A stretch of DNA of 64,000 nucleotides from Paenibacillus terrae (GCF_000943545.1 NZ_JTHP01000001.1:62001-126000); one strand, 5' to 3'. Positions 52,052 to 61,861 are shown, counted from the first letter of the stretch. Numbers and translations: made by a program. Notes: a model not told the origin generated them from the letters alone.

Positions 52052-52393
52052 ATGAAAAAATCTAACCTCATTCAGTTTCAGGAATATAAAGAAGCTGCGT
52101 TTACAAAACGAATTGTGCATAAGGAAGCCGACAATGTAATTTTTATTCTCAACTTTACTCCTAATGCTGAGTTGCCAACACATAATCATCCAGGAGCAAA
52201 TGTATATTTGCTTGTTCTTGAGGGTAACGGTACTGTTACTGTGAATGGTGAAGCAACGGAAATTGTCCAAGGGGACATGATCCATGTTACAGGAGATGAG
52301 CGCTTTTCCTATCGCGGTGGTGCGGAGGCGAATTCCAGCCTGCATGTGGTGTTGACCAAAACGCCAAGTGAAAGCTACGCGCAAAATATATAA
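52052..52393 (+). CDS. Small single-domain cupin protein
   Basis: 113 aa with AGGAGAG upstream. One cupin_2 barrel: PTHNHPGANVYLLVLEGNGT (metal histidines and glutamate) and VQGDMIHVTGDERFSYRGG. Function of such small cupins is usually unknown; many bind a metal and a small ligand. It is divergent from the flavodiiron operon and shares the Fnr-type palindrome at an activating distance, so it is likely induced under low oxygen. A role in the same stress response is inferred. Confidence 0.82.
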   Translation: MKKSNLIQFQEYKEAAFTKRIVHKEADNVIFILNFTPNAELPTHNHPGANVYLLVLEGNGTVTVNGEATEIVQGDMIHVTGDERFSYRGGAEANSSLHVVLTKTPSESYAQNI

Positions 52394-52456
52394 AGAGGGT
52401 ACATCACCGTAGCTATATAAATTATAAAAATAAAAAGTGTTAAATTTTTTTACGCA

Positions 52457-52482
52457 TATATTGATAATGAATATCATTATCA
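52457..52482 (+). promoter_or_regulatory. Fur box directly after a -10, methyltransferase promoter
   Basis: TATATT (52457-52462) is followed at once by GATAATGAATATCATTATC, which matches the classic 19-bp Fur box at 17 positions. The identical arrangement occurs at the giant protease gene. Fur binding here would block the start point. Confidence 0.85.
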
Positions 52483-52510
52483 AATTAGTTGGAAGAGGTG
52501 TTTGTGGCCG

Positions 52511-53284
52511 ATGCAGACAGTAGATTACACACAGGTGCCAGGGCACTGGATATTGGCAAGTCTCGGTAAGCGCGTGCTCAGGCCCGGAGGGTTGAAAACG
52601 ACACGTTGGATGATAGAAGGGCTTGACGTAACCGGGAAGGATGAGGTTATTGAGTTTGCTCCCGGATTGGGCATAACTGCCCAAATGACACTGCAACTGA
52701 ATCCCCGCCGTTATATTGCGATTGAACAGAATGAGAAGGCGGCTTCTATCGTGAAAACGTATGTAAGCGGAGCAAACCGGGAAGTGATTATTGCCGATGC
52801 TGAACAGGTTCCGTTGCCGGATGCCTCTGCGACGGTGGTATATGGGGAAGCTATGCTGACTATGCAGACAAGGGCCAAGAAAGCACAGATTATTTCGGAA
52901 GCCAAGCGACTTCTGAAACCGGGCGGGAAGTATGCTATCCATGAGATGTGTTTTGCTTCAAATCATATTGAGCCTGAGCTCAAAAAGCAGATTAACAAGG
53001 ATTTGGCTGTAGCCCTGAGAGTTAATGCGACACCGTTGACGGTATCGGAATGGGAACAGCTGCTGAAAGAGGAAGGTTTTAAGGTTCTTAAAATCTATAC
53101 GGCTCCCATGCATTTACTGCATCTGCCGCGTATCATTCAGGATGAGGGTTGGTTGAGATTTGGCAAAATTGCCATTAACCTTATGCGAAACCGCGCTGCC
53201 CGAGCTAGAGTTATGGGTATGCGCAAACAATTTGTAAAGCACGCCGACCATCTGCAAGCGGTCAGTATAATCGCTGAGCGATAG
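52511..53284 (+). CDS. SAM-dependent methyltransferase, iron-regulated
   Basis: 257 aa; AGAGGTG is 10 bases before this ATG, while a TTG at 52502 is too close. Class I methyltransferase: VIEFAPGLGITAQMTLQ (SAM loop), RYIAIEQNEKA, IADAEQVPLPDASATVVYGEAML and RLLKPGGKYAIHEMCF. The C-terminal ~90 residues are basic. The substrate is unknown; relatives with this build methylate small molecules or menaquinone-type precursors. The Fur box in its promoter says it is expressed under iron limitation. It is convergent with the Fur-boxed protease gene. Confidence 0.85.
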   Translation: MQTVDYTQVPGHWILASLGKRVLRPGGLKTTRWMIEGLDVTGKDEVIEFAPGLGITAQMTLQLNPRRYIAIEQNEKAASIVKTYVSGANREVIIADAEQVPLPDASATVVYGEAMLTMQTRAKKAQIISEAKRLLKPGGKYAIHEMCFASNHIEPELKKQINKDLAVALRVNATPLTVSEWEQLLKEEGFKVLKIYTAPMHLLHLPRIIQDEGWLRFGKIAINLMRNRAARARVMGMRKQFVKHADHLQAVSIIAER

Positions 53285-53335
53285 TCTGAAGTCCCGAATA
53301 GGAGAATAATGAAGCTTTTTTGGGCAAACAGGAAT

Positions 53336-53374
53336 AAAGGAGACGAAACCCCAACCAGGGATTCGTCTCCTTTT
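53336..53374. terminator. Bidirectional terminator between methyltransferase and giant protease genes
   Basis: A perfect 12-bp stem AAAGGAGACGAA / TTCGTCTCCTTT encloses a 14-base loop, with A and T runs for both convergent genes. Confidence 0.9.
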
Positions 53375-53416
53375 GTGAATTTACTGCTATGTCAGACTAA
53401 ATTTATTTTGAAGATT

Positions 53417-56400
53417 TTAATTTTGGTTATAGATTCTGTACAGGAATACGGCAGCCTCGGCACGAGTAGTTGGTGCTTTTGGAGCTATTTTGCCATCTGA
53501 TCCTGTAATGAGTCCTTCTTGAACCAGCGCTGCCAAGCTTGCAGCAGCATAACCAGCAATATCTGCGCGATCACTGAAGGATTCCAGTGCAGTCGTCGAG
53601 GATGTAGCCGCCAGCTTATTTACTTTTTGCAGGGCCTTGTCCGTCAAGACCATCATATCCTGTCTGGATATAGGGGCATTGGGATTAAATTTGTTGTCAC
53701 CGGAGCCGCCTGCGATACCCAGTTTTTTGGCTATGCCTGCTGCTTCGTAGTAATAGCTTCCTTGCTTAACATCGGCAAAGTTGCTATCGAAGCTTGTAGT
53801 CAGTCCCAGTGTTTTCACCAATAGTGTCAGATATTCCGCCCGTGTGATCTTGGCCGCAGGGGAGAATTTAGTATCTGTTGTGCCATTGATGACTCCCTTG
53901 GAAGACAGTACCTCAATTTGTTTCTTGGCCCAAGCATATTGGCTCAAATCCTGGAAGGATTTTTCGACATAGGCTACAGCATATTGGCTAAAATGATGAG
54001 TGGTAAAGCTGACTTGTCCAGTTAACGCATCATATTTTCCTGAAGTCACCGGAGTAGCATGACCTGCTGCATCTACATATTGGATGACAATATGCTCTGG
54101 GTTTTTCAGCTCGGCTGCTGTAGGTGTATAAGGAATAGCAACAGTTGCAGCCGCATTGTTATTACTCCAAGGCAATAGCTTGCCGTTTGCTTTCAGGTTC
54201 AGCTCGACGGAAGGGCGAGTACCAATGTCGGACTTCGCTTGTACATCCAGCTTGTTTTTGCTGCCGGAGCTTAATCCCAGCGTAATATTTTGTGCTCCTG
54301 CTGCTCCAGCCGTTCCAAGCATGTTACCTGGCAGGGTTACAACTGCGATACCCGTTTTGATTTTAATGGCACGGGAAGCATCCGCTGCGGTTACAAAGCT
54401 TGCTGGCAGTGTCAGCTCATAGGATTTCGCTTGATTGGATTCAACCGTGACCTCTACGGTTTTCATTCCTTTGCCATCCGCCTGGGATGTGGCGAAGGCG
54501 TTGTTCAGGAAGTCAGAATCCATCGTTATCGTAGCTACACCTGTGCTGGTGTTCAGCTTGGTACTAAATGATTCAATCACGTTCCCTTTGGCATCCAGCA
54601 CGCGGACAGACGAGGTTATGCTCGGCGTCCCGGTTGTGGAGCTGCCGCTGGAACTGCTACCAGCACCGCTACTAGCAGTACCACTGCCTGTGCTAGTATC
54701 AGGGCTAGGATCCGTATCCGTGCTGTCGTCGTCATCTTTGTTGCTGCTTGTGTCAGAAATGTTAATCATCAATATAGCATCGTTGCCCTTATCGAATTGT
54801 ACTTCCAACGGAAGGTTGCCCTTCGGCTGTGTTGCCAGATACTCTTTCTTAATCGTGAGCACATCCTGGTTTACGGTGTAAGCCGCTTCTCCAATGGATG
54901 CCCCTTCCAGCTTGATATCTGTAATAGACGATGCACTGTTCCAGGTGATGGTCGTTTCTACATCTGCCTGATTGCTCGCTTTTTTGTCAAAGCTGGCTGT
55001 TTTCGGGCTAATGCTTGCATCTACCTCCACAGGATTTTGGATGGCCCGAATGGTCAATACCGCTTTGTCTCCAAAGTCAAAGAGCAACTCAACACTGACG
55101 GTGTCGCCTTCTTTCAGATTTAAGCCGGAAAGGAAGCCTTTTTTCAGCGTCAGAGTATTTCCGTTAACGGTATAATCATGACCTTGGATCAGAGCGTCCC
55201 TGTCATAAACAGCTTCTGTGACACTTCGGCTAGGACCTTGGTTCACTCCATAGACTGCTTGTGTGACGCTATGGGCTTCGTTCCAGGTAATTTCCGTGGT
55301 CACATCCGTTGGATGGCCAAGGTCAAAGTTGTGGGCTGTTGGACTGATCGTGGCCGGAATGGCCGAAATAATCACTTCACCCGACGCTAGCACCTCTATT
55401 TGCCGGATACCGGTTTTGCTTACTCCGGTTTCATCCTTCGCATCTGCATAAACGATATACTTGCCGGCCTGTGGAGTCGGCCACTGGTAGGCATTGCCTG
55501 CAGAATAAGTGTCGAGCGTTACAGTCTGCTGTGTACTTTCATTCCACGCCCGGAAGGAGTACGATTTGTTCCCGATCCCGCCAGTAGCCTCAGCACTCAA
55601 AGCAATGGTGCCTTCTGAAGCTTCATGATTGGCTTTTAAATGTACGGATAATGGCGTATACACCTTAAATGGAATGGAGTTGCTTCCGGCGTACTCTTCT
55701 GCCGCAGAACCCTGCCAACCGTAAAGGGTAAGATCTGTCGTATCATTAAACGCTCCCCAGCCGATGTTGGACACGCCTTCGCCCAAAATCGCCACTCTGA
55801 GGTTGGGGGAGCCGACAAAGGCAAAGCCTCCGAGTGTAGTATTACTGTCCAAAATGGCGACTGACTTCAAATGATTGGAGAAAGCGAAAGCCCAGTCGTT
55901 AATTTTTGTTAGGTTGCTTCCCAACACAAGTGATTCGATGCCTGTATCGGAAAAAGCAAAGCTTCCGATTTCCGTCAAGCTGTCAGGCAGTTTAACAGAT
56001 TTCAGATTGCTGGTTCTGCTAAAGGCAGAAGTACCAATGGTCAGCAATCCCTCAGGAAATTGGATGTCTGTAAGGAACTGTGCCTTTTGGAAAGCATAAT
56101 TACTGATTTCCTTTACGGTCGCCGGAATTTGATAAGAAGCATCCGGCTTAGCCGCAGGGTATAAAATCAAATTGGTTTTGGCTTTATCCAGCAGCACACC
56201 ATCTTCACTGGCATAAAAATCATTATCTTGTGCAACATTGACACTCTTGACCATCAGTGAGCTGGCAAAAGGATTACCGCCGATGGAGGTCACGCCTTTT
56301 CCAATATTCACAATGGACAGCCGCTCGGAGTTGCCCAGTACATTGCTGCCTAGGGACTGCACTTGATCCGGGAAGGTGATTTCCACCAGACTGCTGTTAT

Positions 56401-59400
56401 ATTGGAAGGCATAGTCGCCAATTTTTTTGACTCCTTTGCCAAGATCGATACTGGTCAGCTTGAAGTTATAAGCGAATGCATACGCACCCAGCTCTTCTAC
56501 CCCATCTCCCAATTTCACTTTTTCCAGCTTGTCGGAGTGGGTAAATGCCGCTTTCCCGATCGTTTTGACGCTGTCCGGAATCGTCAGGGAAAGCAAGCTG
56601 ACGCTGGAATCAAAAGCCTGTTGTCCAATGCTTTGCAGGCCATCCGTAAGCGTGATGGAGCTCAAATGGGCTGCAACATGGAAGGCATAATCTTCGATTT
56701 TGGTCACGCTGTCAGGAACCGTATAGGCATCCCGGCCGTGTCCGGCGGGATAGCGGACCAAGGTCGTTTTGTCCTTGTTGAAAAGCACCCCGTCCTGACT
56801 TGAGAAGGCTGTATTGCCCACAGACACTTCGATATTTTTTAGGCTTGAGATTTCGGTGCTGTCAAAAGCCTGCTGTCCCATTTGGGTTACGTCCTTCCCG
56901 ATGGAAACATTGGCCAGCTTCGCATTTTCGGCAAATGCGGCGTAGCCCAAGGTGGTTACACTGTCCGGAATGACAACAGAAGAGATCAGCGTTTCCGCAA
57001 AGCCCCTTTGCCCAATAGTGAGCAGCCCGCTGCCCAATTTGACGGAAGCGATACGACTTCCCCAGAAGGCTTCGTCCCCGATGGAAGTGACGGAGTCCGG
57101 TATTTCGACGGATCTGATCGCCGAGGAAGAGAAGGCTGCACGGCCAATGGCGTTCAGGTTACCTGGCAGCTTGATTTCTTTCAGACTGGTTGTAAGGTAA
57201 AACGCATGGTCGTCAATTTCCGTTACATTGTCCGGAATATTAATGGAAACGAGATTATTGGTTTCCCGGAAGGCTCCCTGATTAATTCGGGTTAAACCAT
57301 CCGGCAGATGCATCGCTTTCAGAGCTGTGTCACGGGCAAAGGCATTATCGCCGATTTCCGTCACCGTGCTTGGCAGCGTAATTTGTTCAAGCTTGGCGAG
57401 ATCGGAAAAGCTGCTTTCCCCGATCACTTCCAGTCCCTCCGATAAGGTGACAACTTTAAGCTCCTTGTTATAGGCAAATGCCGCCCTGCCGATTTTTTTC
57501 ACCGAGGCTGGAATCTTCACGGACAAAATATCTTCATGGTAGGCAAAGGCTTCTTCGCCGATTTCCGTCACATGATCCGGAATGACAATGTGGCCGCCAG
57601 AGCCGTTATAGCTCGTCAAAACTCCACTCACGATAGTGAATTCGGAGTTGGAGGCTCCCTCTACCATGATTCGGCTGGTGGCGGATTTCCCCGAGGCTGT
57701 TGCTGTGATGGTTGCCGTGCCGGCCGCTTTTGCCTTCACCATTCCATTCTGATCCACACTGGCAACGGACTCATTGGAGCTGGTCCAGGTGATCGGACCG
57801 GAAACCACTTCGGGATTGGTTGTGGCTTTCAGGGGCTTGTTCGAGCCAACGGTCAGCTTCAACGCAGCCCGGTTCAGCACAATTCCCTGGCTTCCGATCG
57901 GTGTGACCGTAACCTGGCTGGAAGCGGACTTTCCATTAGTTGTGGCGGTAATCTTGACCGTTCCCGCACTTACGCCTGTAACGGCTCCCTCTGTATCTAC
58001 AGTGGCTATGGCCGGATCAGAGCTTGCCCAGGTAATCGTTTTGTACGTAGCGTTAACTGGCGTAATATTCGCTGTCAGATCCTCGGTTGTACCGACGACT
58101 AAGGATAGGGCTTCCTTATCCAGCGTGATGCCCTCCGTTCCAATCGGTTCAAGAACAATACCTGCGCTACTGCTGTTGAATGCATAGTCAAACATGTCTA
58201 CTTGAATCTTGTCGGTAGGAAGGCCATTATTCGTCAGCTTATCCTTCAGATCGGTGATATCCATGGTCACCGTATTGACGGATGTTCCGTCCGCCAGCTT
58301 TTCATCGGCATCCTTGATAGCCACCAGATTGGACAGGGCACCACCATTTTCTGTGGCTAATTGTAACCCGCTGGTATAGTGGTTATCCTTGATAATCATT
58401 TTTAAGAACGTCTTACCGTTTTCCTTATAAATGCTGTAATCGGCTAAGGTAGGGCCTGTTTTGTCATAGGCAAAATCAAAGGTCCAGGAATCGGTTCCCT
58501 GCCCGTTTGTACCTGCGACTACCCCGGTAACCTTAAAGGCATATATTCCTTCTGGTACCTCGTTATTATTTTGATCCAGTCCGTCAAAGGAAGGCTTATC
58601 GCTCAGAAGAGCCTCCGCCCAGCTAACGACACCGGAGCTTACATAATAAAGCGATTTAGGCACGTGCGAATAATCGAATTCCTTGACAATATTCCCGTCT
58701 CGGTCTGTAATGGTATATTTCAGGCTTTCCGCATTACGCAAAAGACCTGTTGCCACTCCCAATATTCTGTATGAATTGCCCAGACTTCTAGGCGAAATAG
58801 CGAATTTCTCCGGCATGACACCCCACTCCTGACCAAGCGCAATGGCTACTTGGTTTTGGCCCAGAAGATACCCTTGACCGGGGTACAAATTATAAGGGGA
58901 ACTGCCTTTAATAGAGTATCCATCTTTGCCATATTCCGTACCATCGAAAATGCGAGGTTGTCCCCAATCTCCATAGAAGCCGACGAACGGCATGGAGAGG
59001 TTCACGCCTTTTTCCGCATCCAACATGACGAACCCGTCAATAAAGGTTCCATTTTTCGCCGCTTGGTCAAACTGTGCTTTGAGTGCATCCGACAGCGTAA
59101 TTTTCACGGTAACGCTTGCTGTGCCGCGTGCAGGTACGGTTACTTTTCCGTCCGTTGCACCGCTGTATTGTACTTGGATGCCCTTTTCCGCATAGTCTGT
59201 AGACTTCTGCGCAAAGAGGCTCTTGCCATCCTTCGTCACTATTTTTTCCGATAGAGCCGCTGTATTCAGGGCATAAGTCAATGCCTCATCCGATATGCTA
59301 TGAATATCAAAGGTGAAGGAATAGGCTCCTGTTTTGTTGTAGCCTAGCTCGGCTTTAGGCCGTTCATTGCCTTTTACAGTCAAATAAGCTCCTGTCGTAA

Positions 59401-61558
59401 CTGCTTCGTGCACATTCGCCAAGCCTGCGCCTTGCTTACGTGGGGAGTAGTATTGTTGATCCTCGTCCTTGGCAGGGTGGGCAGTATTCATCAGCAGGGT
59501 GTGCACCAGCTTTTCTCGTTCGACCGCATCTGCAATATTCAATTTGTTGATGACATATTGTTTCACTACAGCTTCGGCTCCGGCAATATGAGGAGAAGCC
59601 ATAGAGGTACCGCTCATCGACTCATATTGATTGCCGGGAACAGTAGAGTAAATATTTTCTCCGGGTGCAGTGATTTCGGGTTTCAGCTTTAAATCCGGTG
59701 ATACGCCCCATGAAGAAAACTCCGACATCTTGTATCCATCTGGATTAGGCGCATTCGTTCTGAATTTTTCGTCCACTGCCAGCTTTTTATTATCCAGGTT
59801 CACAAGGAACTCTCCGTCTTCCTTTGTAATGGAAACGGCTGGAATGTAATAGGAGCTGATATCCATATTGGCTTTGCCAGCTTCATTGTTATAAATAACA
59901 GCAGCTACCGCGCCAGCAGCATAGGCAGCCCCGACCTTTTCTTGGAAGCTTATTTGGCCACCACGGGACAATAAGGCGATTTTTCCTTTTAAATCTCCTG
60001 CCTTCTGGACATCCTCCGCGGTCCCATAACCAGCGTATACATAGTCGTATGTACGGTTCAACGCCTGTATTTTGGGATCAGCGGCACTGGAGGTATCGTT
60101 GAAAACAATTTTTCGATCCCCTGCGAGAATATAAGGGGCGTCCGAAATACCGCTATTCACCATGCTTGCCACGGATAAGGCAGCTTCATAGGTGGAAGGA
60201 GCGGCTATGATGGAACTGTCGGGCTCATCGGCAAACGGGAGGTTGGAGCCGGACTGGTTTTGATAAGCGGAGCTGTAGCTGTTGCCGGCAGCGACCACAA
60301 GGTTGATTCCAGCGTTCGCAATCCTGCTGTACATGGCATCCTTACTTGCTTCTCCAGCTGTGGAAAAGCCCGCATTGGAGCCAAGACTCATATTGATGAC
60401 ATCTGCGCCCATTTTGACTGAATCGTCCAACGCAGCAATGATGTCAGCATCATTGGTAAATCCGTTGATGTCATCAAACACCTTCATGATCATCAACTGG
60501 GCATCAGGTGCAATCCCTTTTACTTTGTCACCATTGGCAGCTATAGTGCCTGCTACATGAGTGCCGTGGGCATTGTCAGAACTGGCTGAGGGAATGACAT
60601 TGGTGTCCTTGTCAGCATAGTCATAGGCGAAGGGCACCTTGTCATCCATGTAGATATCATCTACATTCACTTTGCCAGCAGACATATCGATACTGTTTAG
60701 GATGTCACTGACCTTCTTACGGGTATGTTTTAGGGTCAGTGAGGGAGGCATATTCGTGGAAAAGGCTTCATGCTTCCAATCCAGACCGGTGTCGATAACA
60801 GCCACCGTCGTACCTTTTCCTGTATAGCCGGCTGTAATAGCCGCAGGAGAACCGATCATTCCTGAGCTGTTCGCCATGAGAGGCTCTATGGACTGCTTAG
60901 GCACGACCTTTTCATAGGTGTTGGCTACCCAGGCGTTTTTCACACCAGGCAATTGTCGAATTTCCTTCAACTGCTGGTAGTCTACTTTTAGCGAAATCGC
61001 ATTCATAACCATGTAATAATCGTAGATGACTTCCAGTTTGGGGGCGGTCACCTTGCTTAGACCGAAAGTCTTTAAGGAAGATGAATCTTTTGTGGAGAGT
61101 GCGCGAATCTGGTTTTTTACCGATTCATGCTGGGTTGTGAGGGTACGCTCGCTGCTTCTTAGAGCATTCAGCTGATTGCCGAAAGCTTTGGGGGAAGCAC
61201 TGGAAATGAGCGGAGCTCCTTGTAATTCCACAATCACGGTTACTTTCCCTGAGGGTTCGTAGGTGGCTTGTGTTACGTTGGTTTCTTCTGATGCTTCATA
61301 GGTTACTTCTGCAACGGATTTCTTGCCGATTCCGCTATGGTTTAAGCTTCCGTTTTCCAGCTTATCCTTAAAAGCAGGCTCACCTAAGCTACTTGCGCTT
61401 ATACTGGCTATCTGTTCTGTGGTAGCAGGTGCAGGCACAATATTATTCTCATCTGTGGCCACCGCCGCAAAACCTGATCCTGCAGCAAACAGAGTGTTAC
61501 TTACGAGTGAGGCGATGAGAAAGCCTGCAATCCATTTATTCTTCCAAACCTTTAGCAA
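53417..61558 (-). CDS. Giant S-layer-anchored subtilisin-like protease with BspA leucine-rich repeats
   Basis: About 2713 aa from TTG, 8 bases after AGGAGG; the frame runs 19 codons further without a site. Order (approximate): signal peptide (1-30); I9-like propeptide (~95-220); S8 subtilase (~245-720) with Asp256 (VAVIDTG), His334 (HGTHVAG), Ser652 (GTSMASP), and a PA insert (~480-590); Fn3-like region (~730-1140); two Big_2 domains (~1140-1300); about 28 BspA/LRR_5 repeats of ~23 residues (~1307-1966); a YYY-like domain (~1970-2050); two X2-like Ig domains (~2050-2240); an Asp/Ser/Gly linker; an unassigned module; three SLH repeats (~2533-2713). All catalytic residues are intact. Iron control by a Fur box is unusual for such a protein. 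Confidence 0.92.
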   Translation of the reverse strand: MLKVWKNKWIAGFLIASLVSNTLFAAGSGFAAVATDENNIVPAPATTEQIASISASSLGEPAFKDKLENGSLNHSGIGKKSVAEVTYEASEETNVTQATYEPSGKVTVIVELQGAPLISSASPKAFGNQLNALRSSERTLTTQHESVKNQIRALSTKDSSSLKTFGLSKVTAPKLEVIYDYYMVMNAISLKVDYQQLKEIRQLPGVKNAWVANTYEKVVPKQSIEPLMANSSGMIGSPAAITAGYTGKGTTVAVIDTGLDWKHEAFSTNMPPSLTLKHTRKKVSDILNSIDMSAGKVNVDDIYMDDKVPFAYDYADKDTNVIPSASSDNAHGTHVAGTIAANGDKVKGIAPDAQLMIMKVFDDINGFTNDADIIAALDDSVKMGADVINMSLGSNAGFSTAGEASKDAMYSRIANAGINLVVAAGNSYSSAYQNQSGSNLPFADEPDSSIIAAPSTYEAALSVASMVNSGISDAPYILAGDRKIVFNDTSSAADPKIQALNRTYDYVYAGYGTAEDVQKAGDLKGKIALLSRGGQISFQEKVGAAYAAGAVAAVIYNNEAGKANMDISSYYIPAVSITKEDGEFLVNLDNKKLAVDEKFRTNAPNPDGYKMSEFSSWGVSPDLKLKPEITAPGENIYSTVPGNQYESMSGTSMASPHIAGAEAVVKQYVINKLNIADAVEREKLVHTLLMNTAHPAKDEDQQYYSPRKQGAGLANVHEAVTTGAYLTVKGNERPKAELGYNKTGAYSFTFDIHSISDEALTYALNTAALSEKIVTKDGKSLFAQKSTDYAEKGIQVQYSGATDGKVTVPARGTASVTVKITLSDALKAQFDQAAKNGTFIDGFVMLDAEKGVNLSMPFVGFYGDWGQPRIFDGTEYGKDGYSIKGSSPYNLYPGQGYLLGQNQVAIALGQEWGVMPEKFAISPRSLGNSYRILGVATGLLRNAESLKYTITDRDGNIVKEFDYSHVPKSLYYVSSGVVSWAEALLSDKPSFDGLDQNNNEVPEGIYAFKVTGVVAGTNGQGTDSWTFDFAYDKTGPTLADYSIYKENGKTFLKMIIKDNHYTSGLQLATENGGALSNLVAIKDADEKLADGTSVNTVTMDITDLKDKLTNNGLPTDKIQVDMFDYAFNSSSAGIVLEPIGTEGITLDKEALSLVVGTTEDLTANITPVNATYKTITWASSDPAIATVDTEGAVTGVSAGTVKITATTNGKSASSQVTVTPIGSQGIVLNRAALKLTVGSNKPLKATTNPEVVSGPITWTSSNESVASVDQNGMVKAKAAGTATITATASGKSATSRIMVEGASNSEFTIVSGVLTSYNGSGGHIVIPDHVTEIGEEAFAYHEDILSVKIPASVKKIGRAAFAYNKELKVVTLSEGLEVIGESSFSDLAKLEQITLPSTVTEIGDNAFARDTALKAMHLPDGLTRINQGAFRETNNLVSINIPDNVTEIDDHAFYLTTSLKEIKLPGNLNAIGRAAFSSSAIRSVEIPDSVTSIGDEAFWGSRIASVKLGSGLLTIGQRGFAETLISSVVIPDSVTTLGYAAFAENAKLANVSIGKDVTQMGQQAFDSTEISSLKNIEVSVGNTAFSSQDGVLFNKDKTTLVRYPAGHGRDAYTVPDSVTKIEDYAFHVAAHLSSITLTDGLQSIGQQAFDSSVSLLSLTIPDSVKTIGKAAFTHSDKLEKVKLGDGVEELGAYAFAYNFKLTSIDLGKGVKKIGDYAFQYNSSLVEITFPDQVQSLGSNVLGNSERLSIVNIGKGVTSIGGNPFASSLMVKSVNVAQDNDFYASEDGVLLDKAKTNLILYPAAKPDASYQIPATVKEISNYAFQKAQFLTDIQFPEGLLTIGTSAFSRTSNLKSVKLPDSLTEIGSFAFSDTGIESLVLGSNLTKINDWAFAFSNHLKSVAILDSNTTLGGFAFVGSPNLRVAILGEGVSNIGWGAFNDTTDLTLYGWQGSAAEEYAGSNSIPFKVYTPLSVHLKANHEASEGTIALSAEATGGIGNKSYSFRAWNESTQQTVTLDTYSAGNAYQWPTPQAGKYIVYADAKDETGVSKTGIRQIEVLASGEVIISAIPATISPTAHNFDLGHPTDVTTEITWNEAHSVTQAVYGVNQGPSRSVTEAVYDRDALIQGHDYTVNGNTLTLKKGFLSGLNLKEGDTVSVELLFDFGDKAVLTIRAIQNPVEVDASISPKTASFDKKASNQADVETTITWNSASSITDIKLEGASIGEAAYTVNQDVLTIKKEYLATQPKGNLPLEVQFDKGNDAILMINISDTSSNKDDDDSTDTDPSPDTSTGSGTASSGAGSSSSGSSTTGTPSITSSVRVLDAKGNVIESFSTKLNTSTGVATITMDSDFLNNAFATSQADGKGMKTVEVTVESNQAKSYELTLPASFVTAADASRAIKIKTGIAVVTLPGNMLGTAGAAGAQNITLGLSSGSKNKLDVQAKSDIGTRPSVELNLKANGKLLPWSNNNAAATVAIPYTPTAAELKNPEHIVIQYVDAAGHATPVTSGKYDALTGQVSFTTHHFSQYAVAYVEKSFQDLSQYAWAKKQIEVLSSKGVINGTTDTKFSPAAKITRAEYLTLLVKTLGLTTSFDSNFADVKQGSYYYEAAGIAKKLGIAGGSGDNKFNPNAPISRQDMMVLTDKALQKVNKLAATSSTTALESFSDRADIAGYAAASLAALVQEGLITGSDGKIAPKAPTTRAEAAVFLYRIYNQN
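55660..57640 (-). repeat. BspA-type leucine-rich repeat array inside the protease gene
   Basis: About 28 consecutive ~23-residue units with the pattern (L/I)..I.IPDSVT.IG..AF, for example LTSVKIPASVKKIGRAAF-like and SLVEITFPDQVQSLGSNV. At base level the repeats have diverged, so recent unequal exchange is not evident. Two units are interrupted by a longer insertion carrying DGVLFNKDKTTLVRYPAGH and DGVLLDKAKTNLILYPAAK, which is common in this family. Confidence 0.85.
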
Positions 61559-61641
61559 TCTTGTTCCCTCCTGAAAATATATTGGTATAGTAAAAAAAGA
61601 TCCATTAGGATCCATTGATGTGCATCACCATTCACCTAAAA

Positions 61642-61691
61642 TGATAATGATTATCATTATCAATATACTTAATAATGATAGAAATAGTCAA
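61642..61691 (-). promoter_or_regulatory. Fur-repressed promoter of the giant protease gene
   Basis: On the minus strand: -35 TTGACT (61691-61686), 18-base spacer, -10 TATATT (61667-61662), then GATAATGATAATCATTATC (61661-61643), part of a perfect 21-bp palindrome (61642-61662) and an exact match to the Fur consensus. It covers the start point. The leader is ~97 bases. The gap 61692-61861 shows nothing else. Confidence 0.9.
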
Positions 61692-61861
61692 TATCGAATT
61701 TTTAAAATTTAGAGTATTGAAGGATTCGATCGTGTTGTGGAGGTGTGATGCAGGTTGTTTTCAAGCGATTCTCGGAGTCTATGTAATCGGGAAAAGATAG
61801 GAAAGGAAAGCTGTGTCGATAGCCGCCTGGCTCAAGCGCTCAAGCGGCTTTTGGGTGCTGC

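Noticed and set aside
55660..57640. Possible CRISPR or tandem DNA repeat because of regular ~70-base periodicity
   Set aside because: The period is that of the 23-residue leucine-rich repeats; the bases are diverged and in one open frame, with no constant repeat and spacer pattern.
54435..58187. Many plus-strand open frames opposite the giant protease gene, the longest ~190 codons
   Set aside because: They mirror the repetitive LRR and Ig-like coding region, have no ribosome binding sites, and their products are low-complexity shadows.
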